A stretch of DNA of 48,626 nt, taken from Nitrososphaerota archaeon. Its GTDB lineage: Archaea > Thermoproteota > Nitrososphaeria > Nitrososphaerales > Gagatemarchaeaceae. Under the pieces are notes generated by a model that worked only from the letters and a program-made list of their open reading frames with translations, was not told the origin of the DNA and searched no databases. The stretch's first letter is position 1; each line of letters opens with the position of its first letter. A program made the position numbers and the translations under genes. The stretch is taken from assembly GCA_027886825.1 (NCBI GenBank), contig JAPCJS010000003.1, forward strand, positions 1-48,626. Reading direction: 5' to 3'. Shown piece after piece: positions 18,091-26,157 of the stretch.

Positions 18091-20082
18091 TTGTTCGAGA
18101 GGCTATTCTCTCCTCTGCAGATCGGAAACGTGACAATTCCGAACAGGATACAGGTCACGCCCCACGAGCTGCAATATCTCGAAGACGGGCTGGTATCGGA
18201 TGCCCTGGTGAACTACTACCAAGAACGGGCGATGGGCGGTGCGGGACTCCTGGAGGTATCGCAGCTGGTCGTGTCACCGGACGGCGACTGGTGGCAGGAC
18301 AGCGCAAGAAGGCACCCGATGCAGAGCAGGCCCGAGATCGTCCCCGGGCTCAGGAGGCTAGCCGATGCCGTGCATGTTTATGGATCCAAGATCTTCATGG
18401 AGGTTGCCGCGTGGACCCGCGTTCTCGGACCCGTCTCGAGCGTCCCCTTGGAGACCGGAGTGCAAAGGGACGAGCTGAGTGAAGATGCCATCGAGGAGAT
18501 CCAGCGGTCGTACAGGGTCGCGAGCGGGTACGTGAAGGACGCAGGACTGGACGGCGTCGACCTGCACGGGACGCACGGCGCGCTGATTGAGCACTTCTGC
18601 TCGCCGCTGATGAATCGTCGAACTGACAGGTACGGCGGAACGGTCGAGAGGAGGCTCACCTTCCTCCTCGAGCTTGTCGAGATGCTGAGGTCAGACCTCG
18701 GGGACGGGATGGCCCTCGGCATGAGAATGTGCGCAGACGAGAAAATCGACGGGGGAGTCACGCCGGACTACGCCGCCAAGATGGTCGAGCTCCTCGACGG
18801 CAAACTCGATTTCGTCAACGTGGACAGCGGTTCCTCGGGGCGGTTCGAGGCGATGAACCAGTTCGCCTTGCAGACTCAGCCGCTGTATGTCGAGCAAGCC
18901 TACGGACTGTACATGTCGGCCCCCGTGATGAAGGCGGCCGAGAAGACAAAGATCGGGATAGCAGGGCGTATCATGGACCCGGTGATCGCCGAGAGCATCC
19001 TGGAGAACGGCCAAGCCGACTTCGTCGGGATGACGCGGGCCCTGATAGCCGACCCGGAGCTGCCGAAGAAGGCGAGAGAGGGAAGGCTCGATGACATCCG
19101 CCCGTGCATCGGCACGCTGCAGGACTGCTGGGGAAGGTCGGTCGCGCACGAGTGGCCGATGCACTGCACGGTCAATCCGACCGTCGGGTTCGAGGTGACG
19201 AGAGGGCGGCTGCGCCGGGTCGCCCTGGGCGCCGCGCAGAAGCGAAGGAAGGTGCTGATAGTCGGCGCAGGAATGGCCGGGCTCGAAGCGGCCCGCGCCT
19301 GCGCGGAATCCGGTCACGAGGTGGTCGTGTTCGAGAGGTCGGCCGAGATAGGCGGGCAGGCGAACATGGCGAGGATGCTGCCAGGGCGAACGGACATCGG
19401 CGCAATAGTCTCGTGGTACAAGGTACAGCTGAGGAAGAGCGGGGTGAGGGTCGAGACGAGAATCGAGATAGGATCCTCCGAGGAGGCCCGGTATCTTGTC
19501 GACGCGGAGAAACCGGACACGGTGATCATCGCCTCAGGGTCCGTCCCGATCAGGAGCGGAACTCAGATGATCACCTTCCGCGAAGTACCCGGGTGGGAGA
19601 AGAAGCACGTCAAGACGGTCGACGACGTCCTGGGGGACCACGGAGTATCTGGCGAGGTGCTGGTAGCGGACTCCACAAAGTACATCGTTGGTCCGGGTAT
19701 CGCCGAGTATCTCTCGAAGCGTGGGGCTCACGTGACGCTCGTAACCCCTCACCCGCATCTCTCACCAGACCTATCGTATTACAACCAGTTGGTACACGTC
19801 TACAAGAGGCTGAGGGCGAGCGGTGTGGACGTTGTCCCGTTCAGCTGGGTGAGGAGGATCGAAGACCACGAGACGGTCGTGTATGACATTCCGACCAGCA
19901 GGGAATGGTCCATCAAGACAGACACAGTGGTTTTGAACACAGGAAGGGGACAGGACGGCAGGGTCATTTCGTTCTTCAGGGGGCTGGTGGCGGACACCAG
20001 GCAGGTGGGAGACTGTAGGGTGGCTGGGCGCACAATCAGGGATGCGATCGAGGAGGGCTACGTAGCCGGGAGTTCTGTCTAG
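18091..20082 (+). CDS. Old yellow enzyme/TMADH-like NAD(P)H:flavin oxidoreductase with an atypical Fe-S site
   Basis: A 663-residue flavoprotein with the three-part layout of trimethylamine dehydrogenase and 2,4-dienoyl-CoA reductase. An FMN barrel spans about residues 1-330 (DGVDLHGTHG, NRRTDRYGG). A [4Fe-4S] region covers 339-359. An FAD/NAD(P) half begins at KVLIVGAGMAGLEAARACAE (about 387-406). Substrates in the family are enones, dienoyl-CoAs and methylamines. The Fe-S region reads CIGTLQDC...C: C339, C346 and C359 are in place, but the second ligand of the usual CxxC is Thr342 (codon 19114-19116). The cluster may be absent or use another ligand. TTG 18091 is the start, with TTAATATT (18060-18067) about 28 nt upstream. 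Confidence 0.85.
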   Translation: MFERLFSPLQIGNVTIPNRIQVTPHELQYLEDGLVSDALVNYYQERAMGGAGLLEVSQLVVSPDGDWWQDSARRHPMQSRPEIVPGLRRLADAVHVYGSKIFMEVAAWTRVLGPVSSVPLETGVQRDELSEDAIEEIQRSYRVASGYVKDAGLDGVDLHGTHGALIEHFCSPLMNRRTDRYGGTVERRLTFLLELVEMLRSDLGDGMALGMRMCADEKIDGGVTPDYAAKMVELLDGKLDFVNVDSGSSGRFEAMNQFALQTQPLYVEQAYGLYMSAPVMKAAEKTKIGIAGRIMDPVIAESILENGQADFVGMTRALIADPELPKKAREGRLDDIRPCIGTLQDCWGRSVAHEWPMHCTVNPTVGFEVTRGRLRRVALGAAQKRRKVLIVGAGMAGLEAARACAESGHEVVVFERSAEIGGQANMARMLPGRTDIGAIVSWYKVQLRKSGVRVETRIEIGSSEEARYLVDAEKPDTVIIASGSVPIRSGTQMITFREVPGWEKKHVKTVDDVLGDHGVSGEVLVADSTKYIVGPGIAEYLSKRGAHVTLVTPHPHLSPDLSYYNQLVHVYKRLRASGVDVVPFSWVRRIEDHETVVYDIPTSREWSIKTDTVVLNTGRGQDGRVISFFRGLVADTRQVGDCRVAGRTIRDAIEEGYVAGSSV

Positions 20083-20288
20083 TCAGGTCCGGGCTTTCGC
20101 CGTTACTTCCTATATCGACGAGCGTCTCTTCCCGAGGCAGAACCGCCTAGAGCATAGTAGTGTTTGAGGGATCTCTCAATGGAAGCGTATTTACTGCCCC
20201 AGCCAATCACCTTCAACCTTATTTCGTAGTCTTTAGCCAAGGTCGGATTGTGGGTGAAAAGCCCAACTAAATAGAGGTTGGCGACAAT

Positions 20289-20432
20289 GGGGGCGTAGCC
20301 TAGCCAGGTATGGCGACAGGCTCCAGTGGTCAAACTACAATACGTTTGATGACACGTTCGCGTGGATGATTTCCCAATTGGAGCGGCGAAGAAACCTGTA
20401 GGCCGCCGGTTCAAGTCCGGCCGCCCCCACCA
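20289..20432 (+). tRNA. tRNA-Trp (CCA) with intron in the anticodon loop
   Basis: The acceptor GGGGGCG pairs with CGCCCCC (20422-20428), followed by A73 and an encoded CCA. The D-arm is GCC...GGC (20298-20314), the anticodon stem ACAGG/CCTGT (20316-20320, 20395-20399), and the T-arm GCCGG-TTCAAGT-CCGGC. The 5' part of the anticodon loop reads CTCCA, giving anticodon CCA. About 67 nt (roughly 20326-20392) interrupt the loop, so an intron must be removed to give CTCCAAA or CTCCAGA. The 3-nt bulges of a standard bulge-helix-bulge are imperfect here: the central helix CTCC/GAAG has a mismatch, while CTCCA can pair perfectly with TGGAG at 20379-20383. ACTAAATAG (20266-20274) is a likely TATA box. 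The intron contains two GATGA motifs but no CTGA. Confidence 0.85.
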
Positions 20433-20708
20433 TTTCAGCTTCCTTTTGCCAGAATAAGCTTGATTTCAGCGTTAATTAACGGTAAAAGGGATTTGCTGGT
20501 CATTTTAGACAATCGATTGTTTGCGCGGGGCAGTTGTTTCGAAAATATTGAAACGAGGAAACATCACTTCCTTGCATCCGTCCTCAATAACTCCATACCC
20601 CGGGCAGGTTGCATCAAAATGTATTCAGCTGAAGTACCGGGTTCTCGCGAGCCCGGCTGCCCCCACCACAACTTCAGGAATTAATATCGGCCAGAGCGAG
20701 TCCACACC
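20433..20708. repeat. AT-rich stretch with a partial copy of the tRNA-Trp 3' end
   Basis: The last 16 nt of tRNA-Trp (20417-20432) recur at 20653-20668 with one mismatch (CCGGCTGCCCCCACCA). The segment between is AT-richer than its surroundings, includes the palindrome GTTAATTAAC (20471-20480) and encodes nothing I recognise. GGGGCAG (20527-20533) can pair with CTGCCCC (20657-20663), and a strong hairpin (CCGGGTTC-TCGC-GAGCCCGG, 20637-20656) abuts the copy. It could be an attachment-site remnant, a decayed tRNA, or a structured RNA. TTAATAT (20681-20687) is the promoter of the next gene. Confidence 0.5.
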
Positions 20709-21182
20709 GTGCTAGACTTTATCCCGATGACCTCGGCGCAGTACGATTCATGGAGCCAGGCCTCGGTCGCGGGCTACGCCGAGGAGAACGTCGCCTCGGG
20801 CTGGTGGACCAGAGAGGAGGCCCTCCCGAATTCGAGGCAGGAGTTCGCCAAGCTGCTCCCGAACGGCCTGGCGACGCCGGAGAACTACCTCTTCTCGATC
20901 GTCGATGACGAAGAACCCGGACCGGTCGGGGTGATCTGGTTCGCCGTGCTGTGGGAGGGGATGAGGAGGCACGCCTTCGTCTATGACTTTCAGATCTTCG
21001 AGGCGTACCGCCGAAAGGGATACGGCATCCGGGCGCTGGAACGTCTCGATGAGTGTGTGAGGGAGATGGGGCTGAACGTGATCTCACTGCACGTCTTCGC
21101 CCACAACCGGGCCGCCAGGGACCTTTACGGGAAGGCGGGTTACAGGGAGACGAACGTCATAATGTCCAGGGAACTGCCCTGA
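20709..21182 (+). CDS. GNAT family N-acetyltransferase
   Basis: A 157-residue acetyltransferase. The acetyl-CoA pyrophosphate-binding motif is RRKGYGIRAL (about residues 101-110), preceded by the beta-strand FVYDFQIFEAY. After it come LHVFAHNRAARDLYGKAGY, the classic C-terminal Asn/Tyr region, and the final ETNVIMSREL strand. The acceptor (small molecule, antibiotic or protein N-terminus) cannot be inferred. The GTG start lies 22-28 nt after TTAATAT, a leaderless arrangement. It converges on the phosphoribosyltransferase gene with 6 nt between stop codons. Confidence 0.88.
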   Translation: MLDFIPMTSAQYDSWSQASVAGYAEENVASGWWTREEALPNSRQEFAKLLPNGLATPENYLFSIVDDEEPGPVGVIWFAVLWEGMRRHAFVYDFQIFEAYRRKGYGIRALERLDECVREMGLNVISLHVFAHNRAARDLYGKAGYRETNVIMSRELP

Positions 21183-21188
21183 GTCCTC

Positions 21189-21833
21189 TCACGACCGTCC
21201 TTCCTTCGCTCCCTGCTGCCCGCGCGCCAGCCTCCACAGCTCGTTGGTATCGCTGACGTAGACGGGTAGCAGACCCAGACAGATCAGGTCCGTCTGATCG
21301 TACCACGGCCCTTCCCTCCAGACGGCCGCCCTGCAGACCACGTCCCCGCCGGCCTTTCCCGCTGTGGCCTCGAGCGCCCTGAGCGTGGACCCCGTCGAGA
21401 CGACGTCGTCCAGGAGGCAGACCCGCCTGCCCGAGATGTACCCCGCCTCCTCCCTGGTGAGGAGCAGCTGCTGGACCGACCTCGTCGTGATCGACTTCAC
21501 CTCCTGTGAGATATGATCACCCATGTACGCCTTCAGCGTCTTTCGCGCCACCACGAACCGGTCATGGCCGAGCAGGCGCGAAAGCTCGTAGGCGAGGGCT
21601 ATCGACTTGGCCTCCGCGGTGAGCACGACCTCCGGATCGAAGCGCTTCACCCTCTCCGAGAGCAGCAGGGCGGACCTCGACAGGAACTCCACGTCGCCGA
21701 GGATGAGGCCGGCGTCGGAGGCAATCCACATCCCGGGCCCGATCTCGACGATGGGGAGATCGCGCTCGAGGCCCGCGAGCTCTGCCCTGTGGAACCGCTC
21801 GCCCGCGTATAGCCTCACCGCCTCGCTTTCCAA
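21189..21833 (-). CDS. Purine/pyrimidine phosphoribosyltransferase family protein
   Basis: A type I phosphoribosyltransferase of about 214 residues. The PRPP-binding loop is VCLLDDVVSTGSTLRALE, with the usual two acidic residues and TGST. An upstream VLTAEAKSIALAYELSRLLG segment matches the adenine/hypoxanthine-type enzymes, where it carries the substrate-side loop. Archaeal purine salvage enzymes and the GfcR-type regulators share this layout, so salvage or regulation are both possible. I see no DNA-binding domain, which favours an enzyme. The start is uncertain: TTG 21833 and GTG 21818 both precede the conserved part, while longer versions run into the permease gene just upstream. It probably shares a transcript with that permease. 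Confidence 0.72.
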   Translation of the reverse strand: MESEAVRLYAGERFHRAELAGLERDLPIVEIGPGMWIASDAGLILGDVEFLSRSALLLSERVKRFDPEVVLTAEAKSIALAYELSRLLGHDRFVVARKTLKAYMGDHISQEVKSITTRSVQQLLLTREEAGYISGRRVCLLDDVVSTGSTLRALEATAGKAGGDVVCRAAVWREGPWYDQTDLICLGLLPVYVSDTNELWRLARGQQGAKEGRS

Positions 21834-21885
21834 GGGTGTACAGTGCGTCCGAGGGCCGGATATGTCTTCGCGGCCCGGGCCTCGC

Positions 21886-23474
21886 TCACTCTGGAGGTAT
21901 CTCTTTGTAGGCCAGGGTGACGTCGACGCCCCTCTTCGCATAGTACCACTTGCATCCGAAGTACAGGAGCAGACCCGCTAGGAACGAGGCGACGACGTAC
22001 GCGTACGCATAGTCGTATCCTGGCAGCCCGTTGACCACCGCTGCAGTTCCCCAGATCTGGGGTGAGGCGAGGAACTGGTAGGTGATGTAGGCGAAGACCA
22101 CAGACATGAGCGCCCCGCATCCCACCAGGGCAGCCCTGATCCTGCCACGTTCGTTCCTGGACCCATGGATAATGGCGGTGATCCCGATGAAGACAAAGTA
22201 GATCATAGCCGCGACGACGCCCGCGAAGAGAGCCTGGAGGGTTCCGTAGAGGAAGGAGACGGCCGCCACGAGCGACACCGTCAGGATCAGCACTATGGCC
22301 TGCGTTATTATCGGCGCGCCGGTCCTGGGATTGACGTAGGCTATCCTGGCCGGAAGGAAGCGGTCGAACGCCTGGGCGAGAAGATAACGGGAGATGACTA
22401 TGACTCCATAGGCGAGTATGCCGACGTTCCACAGGATCCAGGAGAGACCGATGAAGAGCTGCAGCGCTGCGTTGCCGCTCACTCCCATCGCCAGGGTCCA
22501 GAAGTTGAATGAGTTGTCGAAGACGAGCGTCGGGTTCGAGAGCGCCGCGTTCGTGAACGGAAGGCCTCCCACGTAGTACATGGTCGCGAACGCGCCCGTC
22601 AGGAGCAGGAGGACCAGGATCGATGCGAGCGGCACGTTCCACTTGGCGGTGCCCGTCCCCTTGAGCTCAGAGCCGACCGCTGGCCCGGCGTTTATCCACG
22701 GATAGACAAAGATCGCGAAGAACGGAAGGATCGAGATCGTGGCGCCGAGATCGAACGACGAACCGGTATAGGAGCTGGCGAGAGAGCTGTAGGTGATGGG
22801 ATTGTTCGAGAAGTCCAACAGGTTGAGCCCGTTGATGTAGCTCACGACGCCACCGTGACCCGCCGAGAGGAGCGTGACGATCGCGGTCAGGATGCCCACT
22901 ATTCCGATGACTATGGCGAAAGTGACTATCTTGTATCCCACCTTGGGCCTGATCATGTTCGCGAGGATGAGCACTATGAATATCCCAGCCCCAACGGCGA
23001 ACTGCTCGGTCGGGGCTGATCCGGAGACGTTGCCAGGGAGCGCCAGTCCTAGGAAGCTGGAGTTGCCCATCGCAAGTCCCACGGACCCGATGGCGAAGAC
23101 CATCGAGAGCACGATGAGCGCAAAGTACACCTGAGTCTCCAGTACATATCCCATTAACGACAGCGGGCCGCCGAACGCCCCGCCGAGGGAGCGGGTGATC
23201 CAGACGTAGTCCCCTCCCGTCCGCTTGATGCGGCTACCCATAAGGGAGTAGACCACTATCTGTGGGACGGAGAGGGCGAAGGCTATGATCGAGGCATAGA
23301 CGAGGTTCACCCCGAGACAGAGGTCAGCGAGGCCATGGTGAATCCGATGGTCGCGAGAGCCGCGCCGGCCGACATGTTCCCCATGTTCAGGGTCAGGGCA
23401 TCCAGAAGGGAGACGTTCTTGACGAGCCCGGTGCTCTGTCTCACGAAGACCGCTGGCTTCACCTTATCCGCCAT
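21886..23474 (-). pseudogene. APC superfamily amino acid/amine permease, interrupted by a frameshift
   Basis: The main frame (23310 to 21886, 474 residues) lacks the first helix of an APC permease. That helix is encoded just upstream in another frame. ATG 23474 begins [17 protein letters not shown] and continues through [20 protein letters not shown] for 55 codons, then meets a TGA (23309-23307). A single extra base in the CCCC run at 23310-23313 would join the two parts into a protein of about 529 residues, normal for the family. The body shows RIKRTGGDYVW and about a dozen membrane helices. Either the gene is truly broken, or the base was lost in sequencing; the run is a homopolymer. ATTAAATA (about 23499-23506, minus strand) is a well-placed promoter. 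The substrate is probably an amino acid, or a nucleobase given the neighbouring phosphoribosyltransferase. Confidence 0.78.
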
Positions 23475-23666
23475 CAAGATCGTAGTGAAGGAATAGCGTA
23501 TTTAATCGTGATTTCATACCAATATGTCAAAAGTATCGTATTGTGCTAAGATACTGCTAGGTTTGGAGGGCTGTGACACCCGTTTTTGGCACATCCATGC
23601 CACCCACCCAGGGTGGGATTGACGACGGCGACCTGAATAAATAAACAGCCGCGGTCCGATCGAGCC
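23475..23666. promoter_or_regulatory. Divergent promoter region with inverted repeats
   Basis: This gap between the permease and the glycosylase gene holds the permease TATA box (about 23499-23506) and AATAAATA (23636-23643) for the glycosylase. Between them are three inverted repeats: AGTATC/GATACT (23532-23537, 23550-23555), TGGCA/TGCCA (23587-23591, 23598-23602), and CCCACCC-A-GGGTGGG (23603-23617). The last is a perfect 15-nt palindrome-like element. Operator or transcription-end hairpin roles are both possible. Confidence 0.5.
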
Positions 23667-24278
23667 TTGACCCGGGTCGACCGTCCCTTCTTCTCAAGAT
23701 ATACCCCTGACGTCGCAAGAGATGTCCTGGGGTGCGTGCTCGTCAGAGAGATGGACGGTCTGGTCCTTCGCGCCCGGATCGTCGAGGTCGAGGCATACCG
23801 GGGTGCCGACGATCCGGCGAGCCACTCCTACCGAGGCATGACGAAGAGGACATCGGTGATGTTCGGTGAGCCGGGCCACGCCTATGTGTACTTCACGTAC
23901 GGCAACCACCACTGTCTCAACCTGACCACGGAGGCCGAGGGCGAGCCCGGAGCGGTACTGATCAGAGCAGTCGAGCCGCTCGAGGGGATCGGGGAGATGC
24001 GGAAGAGGCGGGGAGTCGAAGAACTCACGAGCCTTACCAGCGGTCCGGGCAAGCTCACAAAGGCCATGGGCATAGATCTTCACCTGAACGGAGAGGACGT
24101 GGTGAAGTCAAAGGAGCTCTTCGTCCTGTACGGACGACGGATCGAGGAGGTGGCTGTCTCGACCCGGATAGGGATCAGCTCAGGCCAGGAGAAGCTCTGG
24201 AGGTACTACCTTGAGGGCAACGCGTTCGTCTCAGGTGCCAGAACGCATAACTACCGCACTCGCGAGTCTGTCAGGTAG
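23667..24278 (+). CDS. 3-methyladenine DNA glycosylase (AAG/MPG family)
   Basis: A 203-residue monofunctional DNA glycosylase of the mammalian AAG (Mpg) fold, which removes alkylated and deaminated purines from DNA to start base excision repair. Conserved blocks are all present: RIVEVEAYRGADDPASHS (with the water-activating Glu), the SVMFGEPGHAYVYFTYG block bearing the nucleotide-flipping Tyr, CLNLTTEAEGEPGAVLIRA, SGPGKLTKAMGI and the final WRYYLEGNAFVSG. Length is normal. TTG is the start, 24-31 nt after AATAAATA. Only 4 nt separate its stop from the tRNA gene downstream, so the two may be co-transcribed. Confidence 0.92.
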   Translation: MTRVDRPFFSRYTPDVARDVLGCVLVREMDGLVLRARIVEVEAYRGADDPASHSYRGMTKRTSVMFGEPGHAYVYFTYGNHHCLNLTTEAEGEPGAVLIRAVEPLEGIGEMRKRRGVEELTSLTSGPGKLTKAMGIDLHLNGEDVVKSKELFVLYGRRIEEVAVSTRIGISSGQEKLWRYYLEGNAFVSGARTHNYRTRESVR

Positions 24279-24282
24279 AAGA

Positions 24283-24372
24283 GGGGTCGTCGGCTAGTCT
24301 GGTCCAGGCTTCAATCACATGGGAAGAAGCCTTGGGCGCTTGAGAGCGCCGGTTCAAATCCGGCCGACCCCA
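24283..24372 (+). tRNA. tRNA with long variable region, probably Leu, possibly intron-containing
   Basis: The acceptor GGGGTCG (24283-24289) pairs with CGACCCC (24365-24371), followed by A73; CCA is not encoded. The T-arm GCCGG-TTCAAAT-CCGGC (24348-24364) is perfect. A GGCTAGTCTGGTCCA stretch gives the D-arm, and a variable region of about 15 nt with a small hairpin (GCT-TGAG-AGC) resembles class II tRNAs. A73 favours Leu over Ser. The anticodon arm is hard to fold. GGCTTC/GAAGCC makes a stem with an oversized 13-nt loop; reading TTCAA gives anticodon CAA with about 12 nt to remove, but then the D-stem is short. Isotype and intron are tentative. Confidence 0.6.
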
Positions 24373-24401
24373 TCACGACCGCGCGTCTCAGAGCCTTTCC
24401 G

Positions 24402-25886
24402 CTATTTTGCCTCGGGGGCCATGGTGGTCCCCGACTCCTCGTCCTCCGGATAGGCGACCTCCCCGTGTATGGCAAAGTCTCCAATCTTGAGGACCGACTC
24501 CGTCTCCTGGAGCTTGGTGATCGCTCCGACCGTCTTGAAGATGACGAACGTCACCACGAAGCTGTACACGATGGTCACCCCGGCAGCGAAGGCCTGGATC
24601 TCCAGCTGGTGTATGTTCCCGAAGATCGCGCCCGTAAGCCCAGGATAGACGTACTGGCTTACGTTCGGATCGGCCAGGACCCCGGTCAATAGTCCGCCGG
24701 TCAGCCCTGCGACTCCGTGACCCGGGAAGACGCCCAGCGGGTCGTCCACCTTGAGACGGGGCATCAGCTTGTACATCGCCAGCCACGGGATGATCCCCGA
24801 GCAGATCCCAATCACGATGGCGCCCCAGCCGCTGACGTAGCCTGCGGCCGGCGTGATCGCCACGAGACCAGTTATCGCTCCTGTCATGGCTCCGGTCAGG
24901 GTCGGCTTGCCCAAGCCCTTCATGTCCATGCACATCCAGACGATCGCGCTCACCGCGGTCGCCAGGTCGGTGTTCAGGACGGCTATGGAGGCGTCGATGG
25001 AGCTTCCGTAGGGGTCCCCGCCGTTGAACCCGTTCCAGCCGAGCCAGACCAGTCCGCAGCCCACGAGAACGAACATCAGATTGTTGGGCCGCATCCCCCT
25101 CTTGCCGATCGCACGCGGGCCGATGGCGAGCGCTGCAGCCAGGCCGGCTATGCCCGCATCAAGGTGTATTACAAAGCCGCCCGAAAAGTCGACCGCACCC
25201 ATCTGGTTCAGCCATCCCCCTGCGAACATCCAGTACGCCAGCGGGCTGTAGACCAGGAGCGACCAGACCGGGACTATTATGAGCCAGGCCTTGAAGCTCA
25301 TCCTCTCGATGATCGCGCCGATGAAGAGGATCGGCGTAATCGCCGCGAAGACAAACTGGAACCAGACCACCGTCGAGGTCGGGAGGTTGAGCGCAAGCTG
25401 CATCGGGCCCACCAGCGCCTGCGAACCTTCGGTGAGCCCTGGAGCCACAGAACCAAGAGTACCCAGGATACCGTAGCCGTCAATCGTTATCGAGGCGGCC
25501 CCGAAGCCCAGGTTGTAACCTGCAAGAATCCACACGACCATCACCGCCGCGAAGGCGTAGAAGGTCATCAGCATGGTGTTCAGCGCGAACTTCTTCCTGG
25601 TGAGCCCACCGTAGTAGAGAGCCAATCCGGGCACGCTCATGAGACCGACGAGCGTCGCCGCGGTGAGCATCCATGCGTTGCTCCCCGTGTCCAGCCAGGA
25701 CGGGACGGAGGCGGGTGGGAAACTGCTGAGGTTCGGCGGAGGCGTGGCCTGAGCCGCGACCGTGTGCGCTCCCAAGACGATCACGGCTAACATGAGCAGG
25801 CCGAGGAGGGCGACCGTCCGCCAATTACCGAGAGTTTGAGATATCTTACTGGTCGTGCTCTCAAAGAGAGAGTGCGATCTGTTCAA
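24402..25886 (-). CDS. amt: Ammonium transporter (Amt family)
   Basis: A 494-residue membrane channel that takes up ammonium/ammonia. The N-terminal helix ([16 protein letters not shown]...AQA) looks like a signal peptide. It is followed by the 11-helix Amt core: [43 protein letters not shown] with the first pore His, and [12 protein letters not shown] with the second. The C-terminal tail ([20 protein letters not shown]) is the cytosolic segment that moves during regulation by PII proteins. No glnK gene lies beside it. The start is TTG, about 28 nt after ATATATTTAAC-type TATA sequence (25908-25917, minus strand). It converges on the tRNA/glycosylase unit. Confidence 0.93.
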   Translation of the reverse strand: MNRSHSLFESTTSKISQTLGNWRTVALLGLLMLAVIVLGAHTVAAQATPPPNLSSFPPASVPSWLDTGSNAWMLTAATLVGLMSVPGLALYYGGLTRKKFALNTMLMTFYAFAAVMVVWILAGYNLGFGAASITIDGYGILGTLGSVAPGLTEGSQALVGPMQLALNLPTSTVVWFQFVFAAITPILFIGAIIERMSFKAWLIIVPVWSLLVYSPLAYWMFAGGWLNQMGAVDFSGGFVIHLDAGIAGLAAALAIGPRAIGKRGMRPNNLMFVLVGCGLVWLGWNGFNGGDPYGSSIDASIAVLNTDLATAVSAIVWMCMDMKGLGKPTLTGAMTGAITGLVAITPAAGYVSGWGAIVIGICSGIIPWLAMYKLMPRLKVDDPLGVFPGHGVAGLTGGLLTGVLADPNVSQYVYPGLTGAIFGNIHQLEIQAFAAGVTIVYSFVVTFVIFKTVGAITKLQETESVLKIGDFAIHGEVAYPEDEESGTTMAPEAK

Positions 25887-26157
25887 TTGCGTCGGCCTAA
25901 ACTATCAATATATTTAACTATTACAGGTCCATCTTAACATCTGTTAACAAAACTACCCCATTCTTTACACACATGTGTAAGCGTGTTAAATATGATTTGT
26001 GCAACGCAAAACAAGGAAATCGACCGCCAGGAGACATGCCAGTAGCATCAGGTAGGCATCGTCTCAGAGAGAGAGAGAGAGAAAGAGCGGAGGCCGACAG
26101 CCGCCCGACACGGACTGCCGGATCCGTCTTCCCTCTGCTATCGCCCAGGTCGTGTTG
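25887..26157. promoter_or_regulatory. amt upstream region with two dyad elements
   Basis: Beyond the amt TATA box (about 25908-25917) lie an inverted repeat TTAACA-TC-TGTTAA (25934-25947) and a second dyad, TTACACACATGTGTAA (25965-25980) with the 10-bp palindrome ACACATGTGT at its core. The first sits 17-30 bp upstream of the TATA box, where an archaeal activator or repressor could bind. TTAAATATG (25986-25994) is a TATA-like element pointing the other way with no gene downstream. A short (AG)n run occupies 26066-26082. No gene is seen up to nrdJ. Confidence 0.5.

Noticed and set aside
20326-20392. Box C/D guide RNA inside the tRNA-Trp intron
   Set aside because: Two GATGA motifs resemble box C and C', as in haloarchaeal tRNA-Trp introns, but no CTGA box D is present, so the call is not supported.
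20527-20668. A second complete tRNA gene
   Set aside because: The acceptor-like pairing and CCA-like end exist, but there is no D-arm or anticodon arm and the T-loop would be 10 nt.
26066-26082. (AG)n run as a CRISPR or functional repeat
   Set aside because: A simple dinucleotide run with no spacers or repeat units. No CRISPR array was found anywhere in the window.
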